Program-made: the position numbers and the translations under genes | Notes under the pieces: generated by a model | Told to the model about the DNA's origin: nothing | Seen by the model: the letters and a program-made list of their open reading frames with translations, nothing else | The model's database searches: none | Assembly: GCF_006346395.1 (NCBI RefSeq) | Contig: NZ_VDMS01000005.1 | Span: 248,001-312,000 of the forward strand | Source: Nocardioides plantarum | GTDB taxonomy: Bacteria > Actinomycetota > Actinomycetes > Propionibacteriales > Nocardioidaceae | Reading direction: 5' to 3' | Length of the DNA: 64,000 nucleotides | Part shown: positions 1 through 8,339 of the stretch, in pieces | How the letters are laid out: every line of letters begins with the position of its first letter | Position numbering within the stretch: position 1 is the stretch's first letter

Positions 1-20
1 CCGACCCGTCCTGACCCGCC

Positions 21-33
21 TACGATCTCGGCC
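21..33 (+). promoter_or_regulatory. Candidate -10 element, leaderless start
   Basis: TACGAT at 21-26 fits the actinobacterial -10 pattern TANNNT and lies seven bases before the ATG at 34, so the transcript would begin at or next to the start codon. No Shine-Dalgarno sequence is visible. The -35 region is mostly outside the window. Confidence 0.4.
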
Positions 34-1200
34 ATGGAGCTCCACGACACCCTCTACTCCCTCGGTCAGCAGTGGGGTCGCGGCGTCCTCGACGACCCCG
101 ACCGCCTGCGCGGCCTGCTCGCCCCCACCGGGGCGTCCCCGGACGAGGTCGAGCTCGTCGTCGACGCGGTGCGCCGGGGCGCCCACCGGGGGCTGGTCCA
201 GGCGCTCGACGCGGGCACCGACCCCGCACGCGCGATCGAGGCGACCGGTGACCGGCTGGGTCAGGAGCGTGGCACCGATCCGGCCGCCGCGCGCTGGGTG
301 GTCGCGGTGCTCGGGTTCGCCCTGGGCCGGGTCGGCGAGCACGACGTACGCCGCCAGCGCGGCCCGGGCCAGGCGCCGTACCAGGCGCCCGGCCAGGCAC
401 CCGGACAGGCACCGTACGGACAGGCGCCCTTCGGACAGCCGACGTACCCGCCGCCGGCGCAGCCCTACCAGCAGGCGCAGCCGGGCCAGCCGGCCTACGC
501 GGCCGGCTACCCCCAGCAGGGCTACGGGCAGCAGCCCGGCTGGTCGCCCACGCCGCCGAAGACGTCCCGGCTCCCGATCCTGCTCGGGGTCGGCGGCACG
601 GTCCTGGCGATCGTGGTGGCCGTCGTCCTCGCGCTGGTGCTGACCAACGGCGACGACACCGACAGCGCCGACCAGCGGTCCGACGGCTCCACCTCGGCCG
701 ACGCGAGCACCGACCCGACGTCCGACCCCACCACCGACCCCAGCAGCGACCCCAGCAGCGACCCCGTGCCCACCCAGGACCCGACGTCCGAGACCGTCGA
801 TCCCGCACCGGACGGGAAGGTCTCCGACGAGGCCGCCGCCGGCTACACGAGCGCGCTGCTGACGTTCTCCACCGCGTTCGGCGACGGCGGCAAGGACCTG
901 CAGGCCGCGTCCACCAGCGACAACCCCGCGAGGGCCCGGGCCGCCGCGCGCAAGATGCGGTCCGCCGTGAAGGACCTCGACGTGGCCGTCCGCGGCCTCG
1001 ACCTCGCTCCCGTGCAGACCGAGGTCGACGCGTTCCTCGTCGAGAGCTCCCGGATCCTGCGCGCCTACGACAAGATCGACCGGACCGCCAAGACGACCCT
1101 CGACGTCAACGCCGGGGTCGCCGGTCTGCCGATCACCGACTACACCAACGCGTTCCAGGCGGTCGCCGACGCGATCGACAAGAGCCGCAACGGCGGCTGA
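34..1200 (+). CDS. Proline/glutamine-rich single-pass membrane protein, unknown function
   Basis: 388 residues. I do not recognise a named family. Four parts are visible: an N-terminal, probably cytoplasmic region (about 1-110) with charged helices; a low-complexity stretch (about 110-178) rich in Gln, Ala, Pro, Gly and Tyr with repeated GQAP-like units; one strong membrane segment (about 181-204); and a Ser/Thr/Asp/Pro linker (about 206-257) with repeated SDP units followed by a helical C-terminal domain of about 125 residues. The topology suggests a protein with the C-terminal domain outside the cell. It is followed 38 bases later by the antiporter gene on the same strand. The start is the ATG after a candidate leaderless promoter. 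Confidence 0.8.
   Translation: MELHDTLYSLGQQWGRGVLDDPDRLRGLLAPTGASPDEVELVVDAVRRGAHRGLVQALDAGTDPARAIEATGDRLGQERGTDPAAARWVVAVLGFALGRVGEHDVRRQRGPGQAPYQAPGQAPGQAPYGQAPFGQPTYPPPAQPYQQAQPGQPAYAAGYPQQGYGQQPGWSPTPPKTSRLPILLGVGGTVLAIVVAVVLALVLTNGDDTDSADQRSDGSTSADASTDPTSDPTTDPSSDPSSDPVPTQDPTSETVDPAPDGKVSDEAAAGYTSALLTFSTAFGDGGKDLQAASTSDNPARARAAARKMRSAVKDLDVAVRGLDLAPVQTEVDAFLVESSRILRAYDKIDRTAKTTLDVNAGVAGLPITDYTNAFQAVADAIDKSRNGG
713..766 (+). repeat. Short in-frame tandem repeats encoding a SDP-rich linker
   Basis: Imperfect 12-base units that encode repeats of the form (S/T)-(S/T)-D-P. They sit just after the membrane segment and are a normal source of length variation in extracytoplasmic linkers. A similar linker occurs in the L,D-transpeptidase gene near 8 kb. 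Confidence 0.6.
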
Positions 1201-1238
1201 CCCGCCGCAGTGGGGGCGGGGTAGGACAGACTGGTCGC

Positions 1239-3116
1239 GTGGAGGTCGCGCTGCTGCTGGTCGTGCTCGCCGTCAGTGTCCTGGTCGTCACGGCCCTGGC
1301 CGACCGCGTGGACATCCCGGCACCCCTGGTCCTGATCGTCGCGGGTGCGGGGGCGTCCTACCTCCCGTTCACGCCGCAGATCAACCTCGAGGCCGACGTC
1401 GTGCTGCTGGGGCTGCTGCCCCCGCTGCTCTACGCCACCGCGATCCAGACGTCGCTGGTCGACTTCAACGCCAACCGGCGGCCGATCCTGCTGCTGTCGG
1501 TGGGCCTGGTCATCTTCACCGCGGCCGGGATCGCGCTGCTGGTGCACACCCTGGTGCCCGACATCGGGTGGGCGACGTCGTTCGCGATCGGCGCCGTGGT
1601 CGCCCCGCCCGACGCGGTGGCCGCCACCGCGGTCGGCCGACGGATCGGGCTGCCCCGCCGGATCACCACGATCCTCGAGGGCGAGTCGCTGCTCAACGAC
1701 GCGACCGCGCTGGTCGCCCTCCGCACCGCCATCGCGGCGGGCGGGCTGGCCGCCGACCACCACGGCGACGTGACCGCGCTGAGCGTCGCGTTCGACTTCG
1801 TGCGCGCCGCCGGTGGCGGCGTCCTGATCGGCCTGGCCATCTACCTCCTCGTCGCCCGGGTGCGTCGCCACCTCGAGGACTCCCTGATGGACACCGCGAT
1901 CTCGCTCGTCGTCCCGTTCGCGGCGTACGTCGCCGCCGAGGAGGTCCACGCCTCCGGCGTCATCGCCGTCGTGGTCGCCGGACTCCTGCTGGGTCACAAG
2001 GCGCCGATCCTGCAGACCGCGCAGAGCCGCATCGCCGACCGGATGAACTGGCGCACCATCGCCTTCGTCCTCGAGAACGCCGTGTTCCTGCTCATCGGGC
2101 TGCAGGCCGAGATCCTGTTCGGCGACGTCGGCAAGAGCACCCTGTCGGGCGGCCGGATCGCCCTGGTCTGCGGCCTGTGCCTGGTCGCCGTCATCGCCCT
2201 GCGCCTGATCTGGGTCTTCCCGGCGCGCTACCTGCTCGTGCGGCCCGGCCCCGACCCCGACACCGGTACGCCGTCGCCCCCGTCGTACACGTTCCTGCTG
2301 GGCTGGGCCGGCATGCGCGGTGTCGTGACGCTCGCGGCGGCTTTCGTCATCCCCGAGGGGACCGAGCACCGCGAGGTGCTGCTGCTGATCGCGTTCACCG
2401 TCGTGGCCGGGACCCTCATCATCCAGGGCCTGTCGCTGCCGGTGCTGGCCCGCCGCCTCGACGTGCCGTCACCCGACCCGATGGACGACGCGCTGGCGCG
2501 GGCGACGCTGCTGCAGCAGGCGTCCAAGGCCGGGTTCGGCTACCTCAGGAAGACCGACGTCGACGACGTGCACGGTGTCGTCTCGCTGATCAAGCAGCGC
2601 ACCGAGCAGCGCAACTTCGCCGCCTGGGAGCGGCTCGGCACCACCGCCGACGAGGAGACCCCGAGCGAGGTCTACGGCCGGATCCGGCTGGCGATGATCG
2701 AGGCCGAGCGCGCCCGGGTCCTCGAGATCCGCTCCCAGGGGACCACGCCCTCGGTCGTGGTCGCCGAGGTCCTCGCGATGCTCGACGTCGAGGAGTCGAT
2801 GCTCGACCGGGCCACCCAGGAGCGCGCCGACCTGCGCACCTCCTCCGTACGCCGTCCGGGCGAGGAGTGCGAGCACCTCGAGGCCCACCCGGTCGTGGAG
2901 ACCCGCACCGACGGCACCTGCCCGGACTGCGTCGCCGCCGGTCACCGCTGGGTCGCCCTGCGCCAGTGCCTCCAGTGCGGCTACGTCGGCTGCTGCGACT
3001 CCTCACCCGACCGGCACGCCACGGCCCACTTCCACGAGACGACCCACCCGGTGATGCAGTCCGCCGAGCCCGGCGAGGACTGGCGCTGGTGCTACGTCCA
3101 CCACCTGACCGCCTGA
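1239..3116 (+). CDS. CPA1 (NhaP/NHE-type) Na+/H+ antiporter with C-terminal UBP-type zinc finger
   Basis: 625 residues, GTG start. About the first 400 residues carry many hydrophobic helices of a monovalent cation:proton antiporter-1 protein. The signature EGESLLND is at about 147-154, with PPDAVAATAV shortly before it. A charged cytoplasmic helical region (about 410-540) follows. The last 80 residues are a UBP-type zinc finger: CEHL, CPDC, CLQC, a CC pair and the HATAHFHETTH histidines. Antiporters of this family exchange Na+ or K+ for protons across the plasma membrane. The role of the zinc finger here is unknown; in eukaryotes the fold binds ubiquitin C-termini, which cannot be assumed for a bacterium. 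The 3' end meets a hairpin shared with the convergent reductase gene. Confidence 0.9.
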   Translation: MEVALLLVVLAVSVLVVTALADRVDIPAPLVLIVAGAGASYLPFTPQINLEADVVLLGLLPPLLYATAIQTSLVDFNANRRPILLLSVGLVIFTAAGIALLVHTLVPDIGWATSFAIGAVVAPPDAVAATAVGRRIGLPRRITTILEGESLLNDATALVALRTAIAAGGLAADHHGDVTALSVAFDFVRAAGGGVLIGLAIYLLVARVRRHLEDSLMDTAISLVVPFAAYVAAEEVHASGVIAVVVAGLLLGHKAPILQTAQSRIADRMNWRTIAFVLENAVFLLIGLQAEILFGDVGKSTLSGGRIALVCGLCLVAVIALRLIWVFPARYLLVRPGPDPDTGTPSPPSYTFLLGWAGMRGVVTLAAAFVIPEGTEHREVLLLIAFTVVAGTLIIQGLSLPVLARRLDVPSPDPMDDALARATLLQQASKAGFGYLRKTDVDDVHGVVSLIKQRTEQRNFAAWERLGTTADEETPSEVYGRIRLAMIEAERARVLEIRSQGTTPSVVVAEVLAMLDVEESMLDRATQERADLRTSSVRRPGEECEHLEAHPVVETRTDGTCPDCVAAGHRWVALRQCLQCGYVGCCDSSPDRHATAHFHETTHPVMQSAEPGEDWRWCYVHHLTA

Positions 3117-3124
3117 CCGGCCCG

Positions 3125-3150
3125 CGGTAGTCCCGCCGGTGGGACTACCG
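3125..3150. terminator. Bidirectional hairpin between convergent genes
   Basis: A perfect 10-bp stem (CGGTAGTCCC / GGGACTACCG) with a 6-base loop lies between the antiporter and the convergent reductase gene. It overlaps the reductase stop codon at 3145-3147. There is no strong T-tract, so termination is inferred from the position and stem. Confidence 0.6.
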
Positions 3151-3969
3151 GGCCAGCGTCTGCTCGAGGGTGCGGGGCGCGTGCCCGGCCAGCCGGCGTA
3201 CGTCGTCGGTCACGGTCGCGCAGGACCCGTCGGCGATCGCGACGTAGGTGCTGACCCAGGCGTCGAGCTGGTACTGCTCGGCGTCGGGGTAGGCCGCGCG
3301 TCGCGAGGCGTAGGCCTCCTCGAGGGTCTCGGGCTCGTAGCGCAGCCGGCGCCCGGTGGCAGCCCCGGCGCGCTCGGCGACCTCGGCGAGGGTGAGCGCC
3401 TCGGGACCCGTCAGCGTGTAGGTCGCGCCGACGTGCGCGGCCGGGTCGCTCAGCACCGCGACCGCCACGTCGGCGACGTCGGCCCGGGCGACCCCGGCCA
3501 CCGCGCCCGAGCCGGCCGGCCCGCGCAGGGCGCCGTCGTCGCCGGCGAAGAACGGCAGCACGTCGAGGTAGAAGTTGTCGCGCAGCACCGTGAACGCCAT
3601 ACCGCTCTCGGCCAGTGCCACCTCGGTGTCGTGGTGGTCGCGTCCCAGCGTGAACGTCGCGTCGGGCGCGGCACCGGCGAACGACGTGTAGACGACGTGC
3701 CGCGCCCCGGCCCGGGCTGCGGCCGAGATGAGGCTCCGGTGCTCCTGACGGCGGTGGTCGGACTCGGCGGCCGAGACCATGAACAGCACCTCCACCCCCT
3801 CGAGCGCGGCCGTGGCGGCGGTCTCGTCGGCGTAGGTCGCGGTGAAGACGTCGAGGCCGAGGTCGGGTGCCCGCGACGGGTCGCGGACCACCAGACGAGG
3901 ACGCAGGTCGGCCAGGGCCGCGGCGACGAGTCCGCCGAGGGCGCCGGTCGAGCCGGTGATCGCAAGCAC
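3145..3969 (-). CDS. NmrA-type NAD(P)-binding SDR family oxidoreductase
   Basis: 274 residues. The N-terminus ITGSTGALGG is the glycine-rich Rossmann motif, followed by VVRDPSRAP, where the dinucleotide phosphate would be recognised. The middle (FMVSAAESDHRRQEHRS, HVVYTSFAGAA) matches NmrA-like and quinone oxidoreductase-2-like atypical SDRs. These proteins bind NADP(H) and either reduce small quinones or act as redox sensors. No neighbour fixes the substrate. The next gene on the strand (GNAT, start 4461) ends 12 bases upstream, so the two may be co-transcribed. Confidence 0.85.
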   Translation of the reverse strand: MLAITGSTGALGGLVAAALADLRPRLVVRDPSRAPDLGLDVFTATYADETAATAALEGVEVLFMVSAAESDHRRQEHRSLISAAARAGARHVVYTSFAGAAPDATFTLGRDHHDTEVALAESGMAFTVLRDNFYLDVLPFFAGDDGALRGPAGSGAVAGVARADVADVAVAVLSDPAAHVGATYTLTGPEALTLAEVAERAGAATGRRLRYEPETLEEAYASRRAAYPDAEQYQLDAWVSTYVAIADGSCATVTDDVRRLAGHAPRTLEQTLAR

Positions 3970-3981
3970 GACCCCAGCCTC

Positions 3982-4461
3982 TCACCCGGGCCGGCACATG
4001 CGTAGGTGCAGCCCCTCCTCGTGCTCCTCGGTCGCGCCGTCGAGCTCGAACCCCTGCCGGCGGTAGAAGCCGACCGCGCGGTCGTTGCCCTCGAGCACCC
4101 ACAGGTACGCCGCCGCGTCGCCGATCGAGGCGGCCAGCAGCGCACGCCCCACGCCGGTGCCCCACACGGACGCCCGGGCGTAGATCGCCCGCAGCTCGAG
4201 CCCGGCCGGCGGGTCGAGGTCGCGGGGCGGCCCAGCGGTGGCGAAGCCGACCAGACGTCCGTCGTGCTCGACGACCCACGTGGGCGTCGTCGGGTCGGCC
4301 AGGTGGGCGCGCCGCCGCGCGAGCGCCGCGGGCCGGTCGGCGAAGACCCGGTCGATCATCGGGGGGTCGATCAGGCCGGCGTACGCCTCACGCCAGCAGG
4401 CCTCGTGCAGGTCGACGAGCAGCTCGGCCTCGGCGGGCCCCGCCAGGCGTGCAACGGTCAC
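3982..4461 (-). CDS. GNAT family N-acetyltransferase
   Basis: 159 residues. The acetyl-CoA binding motif A is visible as VWGTGVGRALL (around residue 95-105), with the preceding strand LELRAIYA and the following YLWVLEGNDRAVGFYRRQGF, the usual motif B region. The family transfers an acetyl group from acetyl-CoA to an amine; the acceptor cannot be read from sequence. It is divergent from the metallo-hydrolase gene at 4488 with only 26 bases between them, so the two share a promoter region. Confidence 0.88.
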   Translation of the reverse strand: MTVARLAGPAEAELLVDLHEACWREAYAGLIDPPMIDRVFADRPAALARRRAHLADPTTPTWVVEHDGRLVGFATAGPPRDLDPPAGLELRAIYARASVWGTGVGRALLAASIGDAAAYLWVLEGNDRAVGFYRRQGFELDGATEEHEEGLHLRMCRPG

Positions 4462-4475
4462 CTCCCCACACTACG

Positions 4476-4487
4476 TAGGTTGGGTCC
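4476..4487 (+). promoter_or_regulatory. Candidate -10 element, leaderless start
   Basis: TAGGTT at 4476-4481 lies six bases before the ATG at 4488, the spacing expected of a leaderless actinobacterial transcript. No ribosome binding site is present. Confidence 0.4.
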
Positions 4488-5126
4488 ATGAGGCTCACCA
4501 AGTTCGGGCACGCGTGCGTGCGCATCGAGCACGCCGGCGTGCGGATCGTCCTGGACCCCGGCTCGTTCACCGAGCGCGAGGCCGTCGACGGCGCCGACGT
4601 CGTGCTGATCACCCACCAGCACGCCGACCACTACGACGCCGATCACCTGCGCGCCACGTCGGCGCAGATCCACACCATCGCGGCGGTGGCCGACGTGATC
4701 GCTGCGGAGGCGCCCGACCTCGCCGACCGGCTGCACGTCGTGGCACCCGGCGACGTCCTCGACGTCGGCCTGCCGGTGCGGGTCGTCGGCGAGAAGCACG
4801 CCGTCATCCACCGGGACTACCCGCTCCTCGACAACTCCGGCTACCTGCTCGACGTCGGCGGCACCACGGTCTATCACCCGGGCGACTCCCTGACCGTCCC
4901 CGGCGAGCCGGTCGACCTGCTGCTCGCCCCGGTCTCGGCGCCCTGGCTCAAGATCGGCGAGGCCGTCGACTTCGTCCGCGAGGTCGGCGCCCCGCGCACC
5001 CTCGCCATCCACGACCGGGTCTACAGCGAGGTCGCGCTCGGCATGGTCGACACCCACATGACCAACCTGGCGCTGCGCGACGCGATGAGCTTCACCCGCC
5101 TCGCCGACGGCGCCGATCTCGACTGA
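4488..5126 (+). CDS. MBL-fold metallo-hydrolase (UlaG-like)
   Basis: 212 residues. The metal-binding HxHxDH motif is present as THQHADHYD near residue 43, with a later histidine in EKHAVIH, an aspartate in YHPGDSL and a final histidine in AIHDRVYS. This is the compact UlaG-like branch of the metallo-beta-lactamase fold, usually hydrolases of unknown substrate with one or two divalent metals. The gene stands alone between the divergent GNAT and the convergent isochorismate synthase gene. The substrate is unknown. Confidence 0.88.
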   Translation: MRLTKFGHACVRIEHAGVRIVLDPGSFTEREAVDGADVVLITHQHADHYDADHLRATSAQIHTIAAVADVIAAEAPDLADRLHVVAPGDVLDVGLPVRVVGEKHAVIHRDYPLLDNSGYLLDVGGTTVYHPGDSLTVPGEPVDLLLAPVSAPWLKIGEAVDFVREVGAPRTLAIHDRVYSEVALGMVDTHMTNLALRDAMSFTRLADGADLD

Positions 5127-5195
5127 GGTCGTCGATGTCGGTGCACGGTCAGTAACATCCCGGCCTGCAGGCGCGGCCGGTCGTCTCCCGACGAC

Positions 5196-6464
5196 TCAGC
5201 TGCCCAGGGCGTCGCGCACCGGGACGAGCTTGGCGCTCGACTCGGCCAGCTCCGACTCGGGGTCGGAGTCGCCGACGACGCCGCAGCCGGCGAACAGGCG
5301 CACCGTCGGCCCGGACACCACGGCGGAGCGCAGGCCGATGCCCCACTCGCCGTCGCCGGTCGCGTCCATCCAGCCGACGGGTCCGGCGTAGCGGCCCCGG
5401 GGCATGCCCTCGATCTCGGCGATCAGGTCCACCGCGACCGAGGTCGGATGGCCGCCGACCGCGGCCGAGGGGTGCAGGGCGGCGGCGAGGGCGAGCGACG
5501 AGACGGTTCCGGCGTCGTGCACGACCCCGGTGACGTCGGTGGCCAGGTGCATCACGTTGGGCAGGTGCAGCACGAACGGCGCCTCGGGGACGTTCATCGA
5601 CGAGCAGTGCGGCTCGAACCGGTCCACGACCGAGCGTACGGCGTACTCGTGCTCCTCGAGGTCCTTCGAGGAGCGCGCCAGGGTGGCGGCGAGCATCAGG
5701 TCGCGGGCGTCGTCGCCCGTGCGTCGGATGGTGCCGGCGAGCACCCGCGACGTCACCAGCCCGCGCTCGCGGCGGACCAGGAGCTCGGGGGTGGCCCCGA
5801 AGAAGCCGTCGACGTGGAACGTCCAGCAGGTCGGGTACGACGCCGCGAGCCGTCGCAGCGGCCACCGCACGTCGACGTCGGCGTCGGCGGTCGCCACGAG
5901 GTCGCGGGCGAGCACGACCTTCTCGAGGTCGCCGGCGTTGATGCGGCGGACGGCGTCGGCGACGACCGACATCCACTCGTCGCCGTTGCGGTGACCGTCG
6001 GAGTAGGTCAGCCCGACCGGGGCGGGCGGCGGGTCGGTCGGCTCGGGGTGGTCGGCGGCAGGGGCGAGCCCGCCGCCGGAGATCGTGGTGATCCAGGCGG
6101 TGTCGCCGCGGCGCCCGACGACGACCTCGGGCACGACGAGGCTGGAGTCGCCGGGGTCATCGGCGAAGGCGAGCGTGCCGAAGCAGACCAGGCCGCAGCC
6201 CGGCTCGCCCACGTCGTCGCGCACGACCGCCCGCGCCGTCGTCTCCGACCACCAGGCGTCGGCGTCGGCGAAGCGGTGCGCGCCCGTCGTACGGACCCCG
6301 GCGGCGGAGCCCCACCCGACCAGGCCCTCGCCGCGGCGCAGCCACGCCACCGGCTCGGTCGCGGGCAGCAGGTCGACGAGCGTCGCGAGGCGGTCGACGT
6401 CGAGGGCGGTGGTGCGCACGACCAGCGAGGCGGCGGGCCGGTCCGTCGGGGCACCCTGAGTCAC
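5196..6464 (-). CDS. menF: Isochorismate synthase (menaquinone pathway)
   Basis: 422 residues, the usual length for a MenF/EntC/DhbC protein. It interconverts chorismate and isochorismate with Mg2+, the first committed step of menaquinone synthesis or of a salicylate/catechol siderophore. The chorismate-binding C-terminal half shows EKVVLARDL, GTIRRTGDD, ALHPSAAVGGHPT, the metal-ligand region IAEIEGMPRG and FAGCGVVGDSDPESE. There are no siderophore genes nearby. menG, a polyprenyl synthase gene and complex I lie within 22 kb, so a menaquinone role is inferred. It is divergent from the membrane protein at 6528. Confidence 0.9.
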   Translation of the reverse strand: MTQGAPTDRPAASLVVRTTALDVDRLATLVDLLPATEPVAWLRRGEGLVGWGSAAGVRTTGAHRFADADAWWSETTARAVVRDDVGEPGCGLVCFGTLAFADDPGDSSLVVPEVVVGRRGDTAWITTISGGGLAPAADHPEPTDPPPAPVGLTYSDGHRNGDEWMSVVADAVRRINAGDLEKVVLARDLVATADADVDVRWPLRRLAASYPTCWTFHVDGFFGATPELLVRRERGLVTSRVLAGTIRRTGDDARDLMLAATLARSSKDLEEHEYAVRSVVDRFEPHCSSMNVPEAPFVLHLPNVMHLATDVTGVVHDAGTVSSLALAAALHPSAAVGGHPTSVAVDLIAEIEGMPRGRYAGPVGWMDATGDGEWGIGLRSAVVSGPTVRLFAGCGVVGDSDPESELAESSAKLVPVRDALGS

Positions 6465-6527
6465 CTGCCGAGGGTAGCGAGCGCACCGGACGAGGCGGTC
6501 CTTCGGTCGGCTGCGATGATCGAGGTC

Positions 6528-7193
6528 ATGCGTGACAACCCACGGACCACCGTCATCAGCGCCGTCGCCGGCGTCGTCCTCCTGGCCGGGGTGTTCGCCT
6601 TCACGGTGCTCGTGCCCAAGCTGGGCGACGACGACGCCGAGGCGACCTACGTCGGGTCGGCCGAACCCGCGAGCGGTCCGGTCGCGACAGCCGACGGCCC
6701 GGTGACGCTCCCCGACAAGATCGGCGACCAGCTCGTCGCCGTCGACCTCGGCACGCTGCCGGCCGACCTCGCCCAGCGCTTCGGCGACCTCGGTGCGCTC
6801 AAGAAGCAGGAGGCCGCGATCACCGACGGCCTCGACGACGTCTTCGACGCCCAGGGTGCCTTCCGGGTGTACGCCGCCGCGGACGGCTCCGCGATCGCCC
6901 AGGTCACGGCGCTCGACAAGGCCCCGGGCCTGTTCGCGCCCGACGCCCTGCCCGTCGCGCCGTCGGCCATCGGGGTCACCCGCGCGGCGTCCGAGCTCGT
7001 CAAGGTCGACGACGCGGTGTGCTCGGTCAGCTGGCCCGCGGAGGTGCCGAAGGGAACCGCGGTCGACCCGAAGGTCCAGCCGCAGGGCGTGCGGTGCCAG
7101 ATGGGCGTCGGCGAGCGCACCTACGAGCTCACCTCGCAGGGCCTGACGGTCAAGGAGTCCGTGGCCAACCTGGAGGCCCTGGCCTCCGCCTGA
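6528..7193 (+). CDS. Small membrane-anchored protein, unknown function
   Basis: 221 residues from the ATG at 6528; an in-frame ATG at 6516 would add four residues. One N-terminal membrane segment (about 10-30, hydrophobic TVISAVAGVVLLAGVFAFTV) is followed by an extracytoplasmic domain of about 180 residues. That domain has two cysteines (the CSVSW and RCQMG regions) that could form a disulfide outside the cell. I recognise no family. It is divergent from menF and convergent with the L,D-transpeptidase gene, 22 bases away. Confidence 0.75.
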   Translation: MRDNPRTTVISAVAGVVLLAGVFAFTVLVPKLGDDDAEATYVGSAEPASGPVATADGPVTLPDKIGDQLVAVDLGTLPADLAQRFGDLGALKKQEAAITDGLDDVFDAQGAFRVYAAADGSAIAQVTALDKAPGLFAPDALPVAPSAIGVTRAASELVKVDDAVCSVSWPAEVPKGTAVDPKVQPQGVRCQMGVGERTYELTSQGLTVKESVANLEALASA

Positions 7194-7215
7194 CCGCGCT
7201 CGCGTCGACCAGGGG

Positions 7216-8193
7216 TCAGGACCGGTAGACGATGACCTTGTCGCCGACCTTGACCTGGTCGAACAGCCCGGCGATCGCGTCGCGGTCGCGGACGTTGACG
7301 CAGCCGTGGGAGGCGCCGGCGTAGCCGCGGGCGGCGAAGTCGGGCGAGTAGTGCACGGCCTGCCCGCGCGAGAAGAACATCGCGAAGGGCATCGGGGTGT
7401 TGTAGATCGACGACACGTGGTCGCGACTCTTGCGCTCGACCTGGAACGCGCCCTCGCGGGTCGGCAGCTCGTCGGAGCCGAAGCGGACGTCGACCGTCAG
7501 CTCCACCTGACCGTCGATCACCCAGCGCAGGGTGCGTGAGGTCTTGTCGACACACAGGACGCGGCCGGTCTTGCACCGGGCGTCGAGCGCGCCGGGCACG
7601 TTGCCGCCTACCTTGTTGGCCAGCTCGTCGGCCGTGGGCTCGGTGGTCATCGCCACGAGGCGGGACATCGTGCGCTTGTCGACCTCACCGGTCACCGGGA
7701 TCTCCCGCTTGGCCTGGAAGCCCTCGACCGCGGCGCGCGTCACGTCGCCGTAGGTGCCGGTGACGTCCTGGTTGAACCAGTCGATCTGACGCAGCCGGGC
7801 CTGCAGCACCTTGACCTCGTCGCCCTGGTCGCCGGGGGAGAGCAGGGCCGGTCCGGGCTTCAGCTCGGGCTCCGGGGCCGGGGCCTTGGTCGGCGGCGCG
7901 GTGGTCGGCGCGGTGGTCGGGGTGGCGGAGGGAGGCTCGGTGGTGGGGGCCTCGGACGTGGGGGCCTCGGACGTCGGCACGCTGGTCGGCTCGGACGTCG
8001 GGTCGGACGTCGGGTCGGACGTCGGCTCCGACGTGGGCGCAGACCCGGTCGTCGGGTCGGCGGCACCGGAGGTCTCCCGGGCGGCGGCGGAGGGCTGGTC
8101 GCTCGACCCACGCTGGGACCAGGCGACGCCGAAGGCGGCGAGGACGAGGACCCCCACGACGAGGACGAGGAGGAAGCGGCGGACGGCGGTCAT
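7216..8193 (-). CDS. L,D-transpeptidase with peptidoglycan-binding domain (YkuD)
   Basis: 325 residues. A membrane anchor or signal sequence (about 8-25) is followed by a long Thr/Ser/Pro linker (about 30-112) that would span the wall. A PG_binding_1 domain (about 115-180, GDQGDEVKVLQARL) and a YkuD catalytic domain come next. The active site SHGCVNVRD puts the histidine at about 296 and the nucleophilic cysteine at about 298. The enzyme makes 3-3 cross-links in peptidoglycan or attaches other molecules to it, outside the membrane. The protein ends shortly after the catalytic motif, as is normal. Confidence 0.92.
   Translation of the reverse strand: MTAVRRFLLVLVVGVLVLAAFGVAWSQRGSSDQPSAAARETSGAADPTTGSAPTSEPTSDPTSDPTSEPTSVPTSEAPTSEAPTTEPPSATPTTAPTTAPPTKAPAPEPELKPGPALLSPGDQGDEVKVLQARLRQIDWFNQDVTGTYGDVTRAAVEGFQAKREIPVTGEVDKRTMSRLVAMTTEPTADELANKVGGNVPGALDARCKTGRVLCVDKTSRTLRWVIDGQVELTVDVRFGSDELPTREGAFQVERKSRDHVSSIYNTPMPFAMFFSRGQAVHYSPDFAARGYAGASHGCVNVRDRDAIAGLFDQVKVGDKVIVYRS
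7986..8034. repeat. 12-base tandem repeats in the L,D-transpeptidase linker
   Basis: Several copies of a 12-base unit (GGTCGGACGTCG and variants) encode TSDP/TSEP repeats in the wall-spanning linker. They stay in frame, so copy number change would alter linker length without breaking the protein. Confidence 0.65.
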
Positions 8194-8326
8194 GTGAGTT
8201 CCTGTGGGCTAGGGGAGACGGAGTGTCTGCAGGGCCTGTGGAGAAGTGTGCTGGCTCCTACCCCTGGGAGACGCGAGGCAGGGCCGTTTGGTTGCAGCCC
8301 TCGGCGGTCGCGCTTGTCGCGACCCC

Positions 8327-8339
8327 TACCCTCGACCCC
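8327..8339 (+). promoter_or_regulatory. Candidate -10 element before menG
   Basis: TACCCT at 8327-8332 is followed by seven bases and the GTG at 8340, consistent with a leaderless transcript. This supports the GTG at 8340 over upstream in-frame starts. Confidence 0.4.

Noticed and set aside
8223..8339. Upstream in-frame start for menG.
   Set aside because: The extra 39 residues do not match the family, and a leaderless-type promoter lies before the GTG at 8340.
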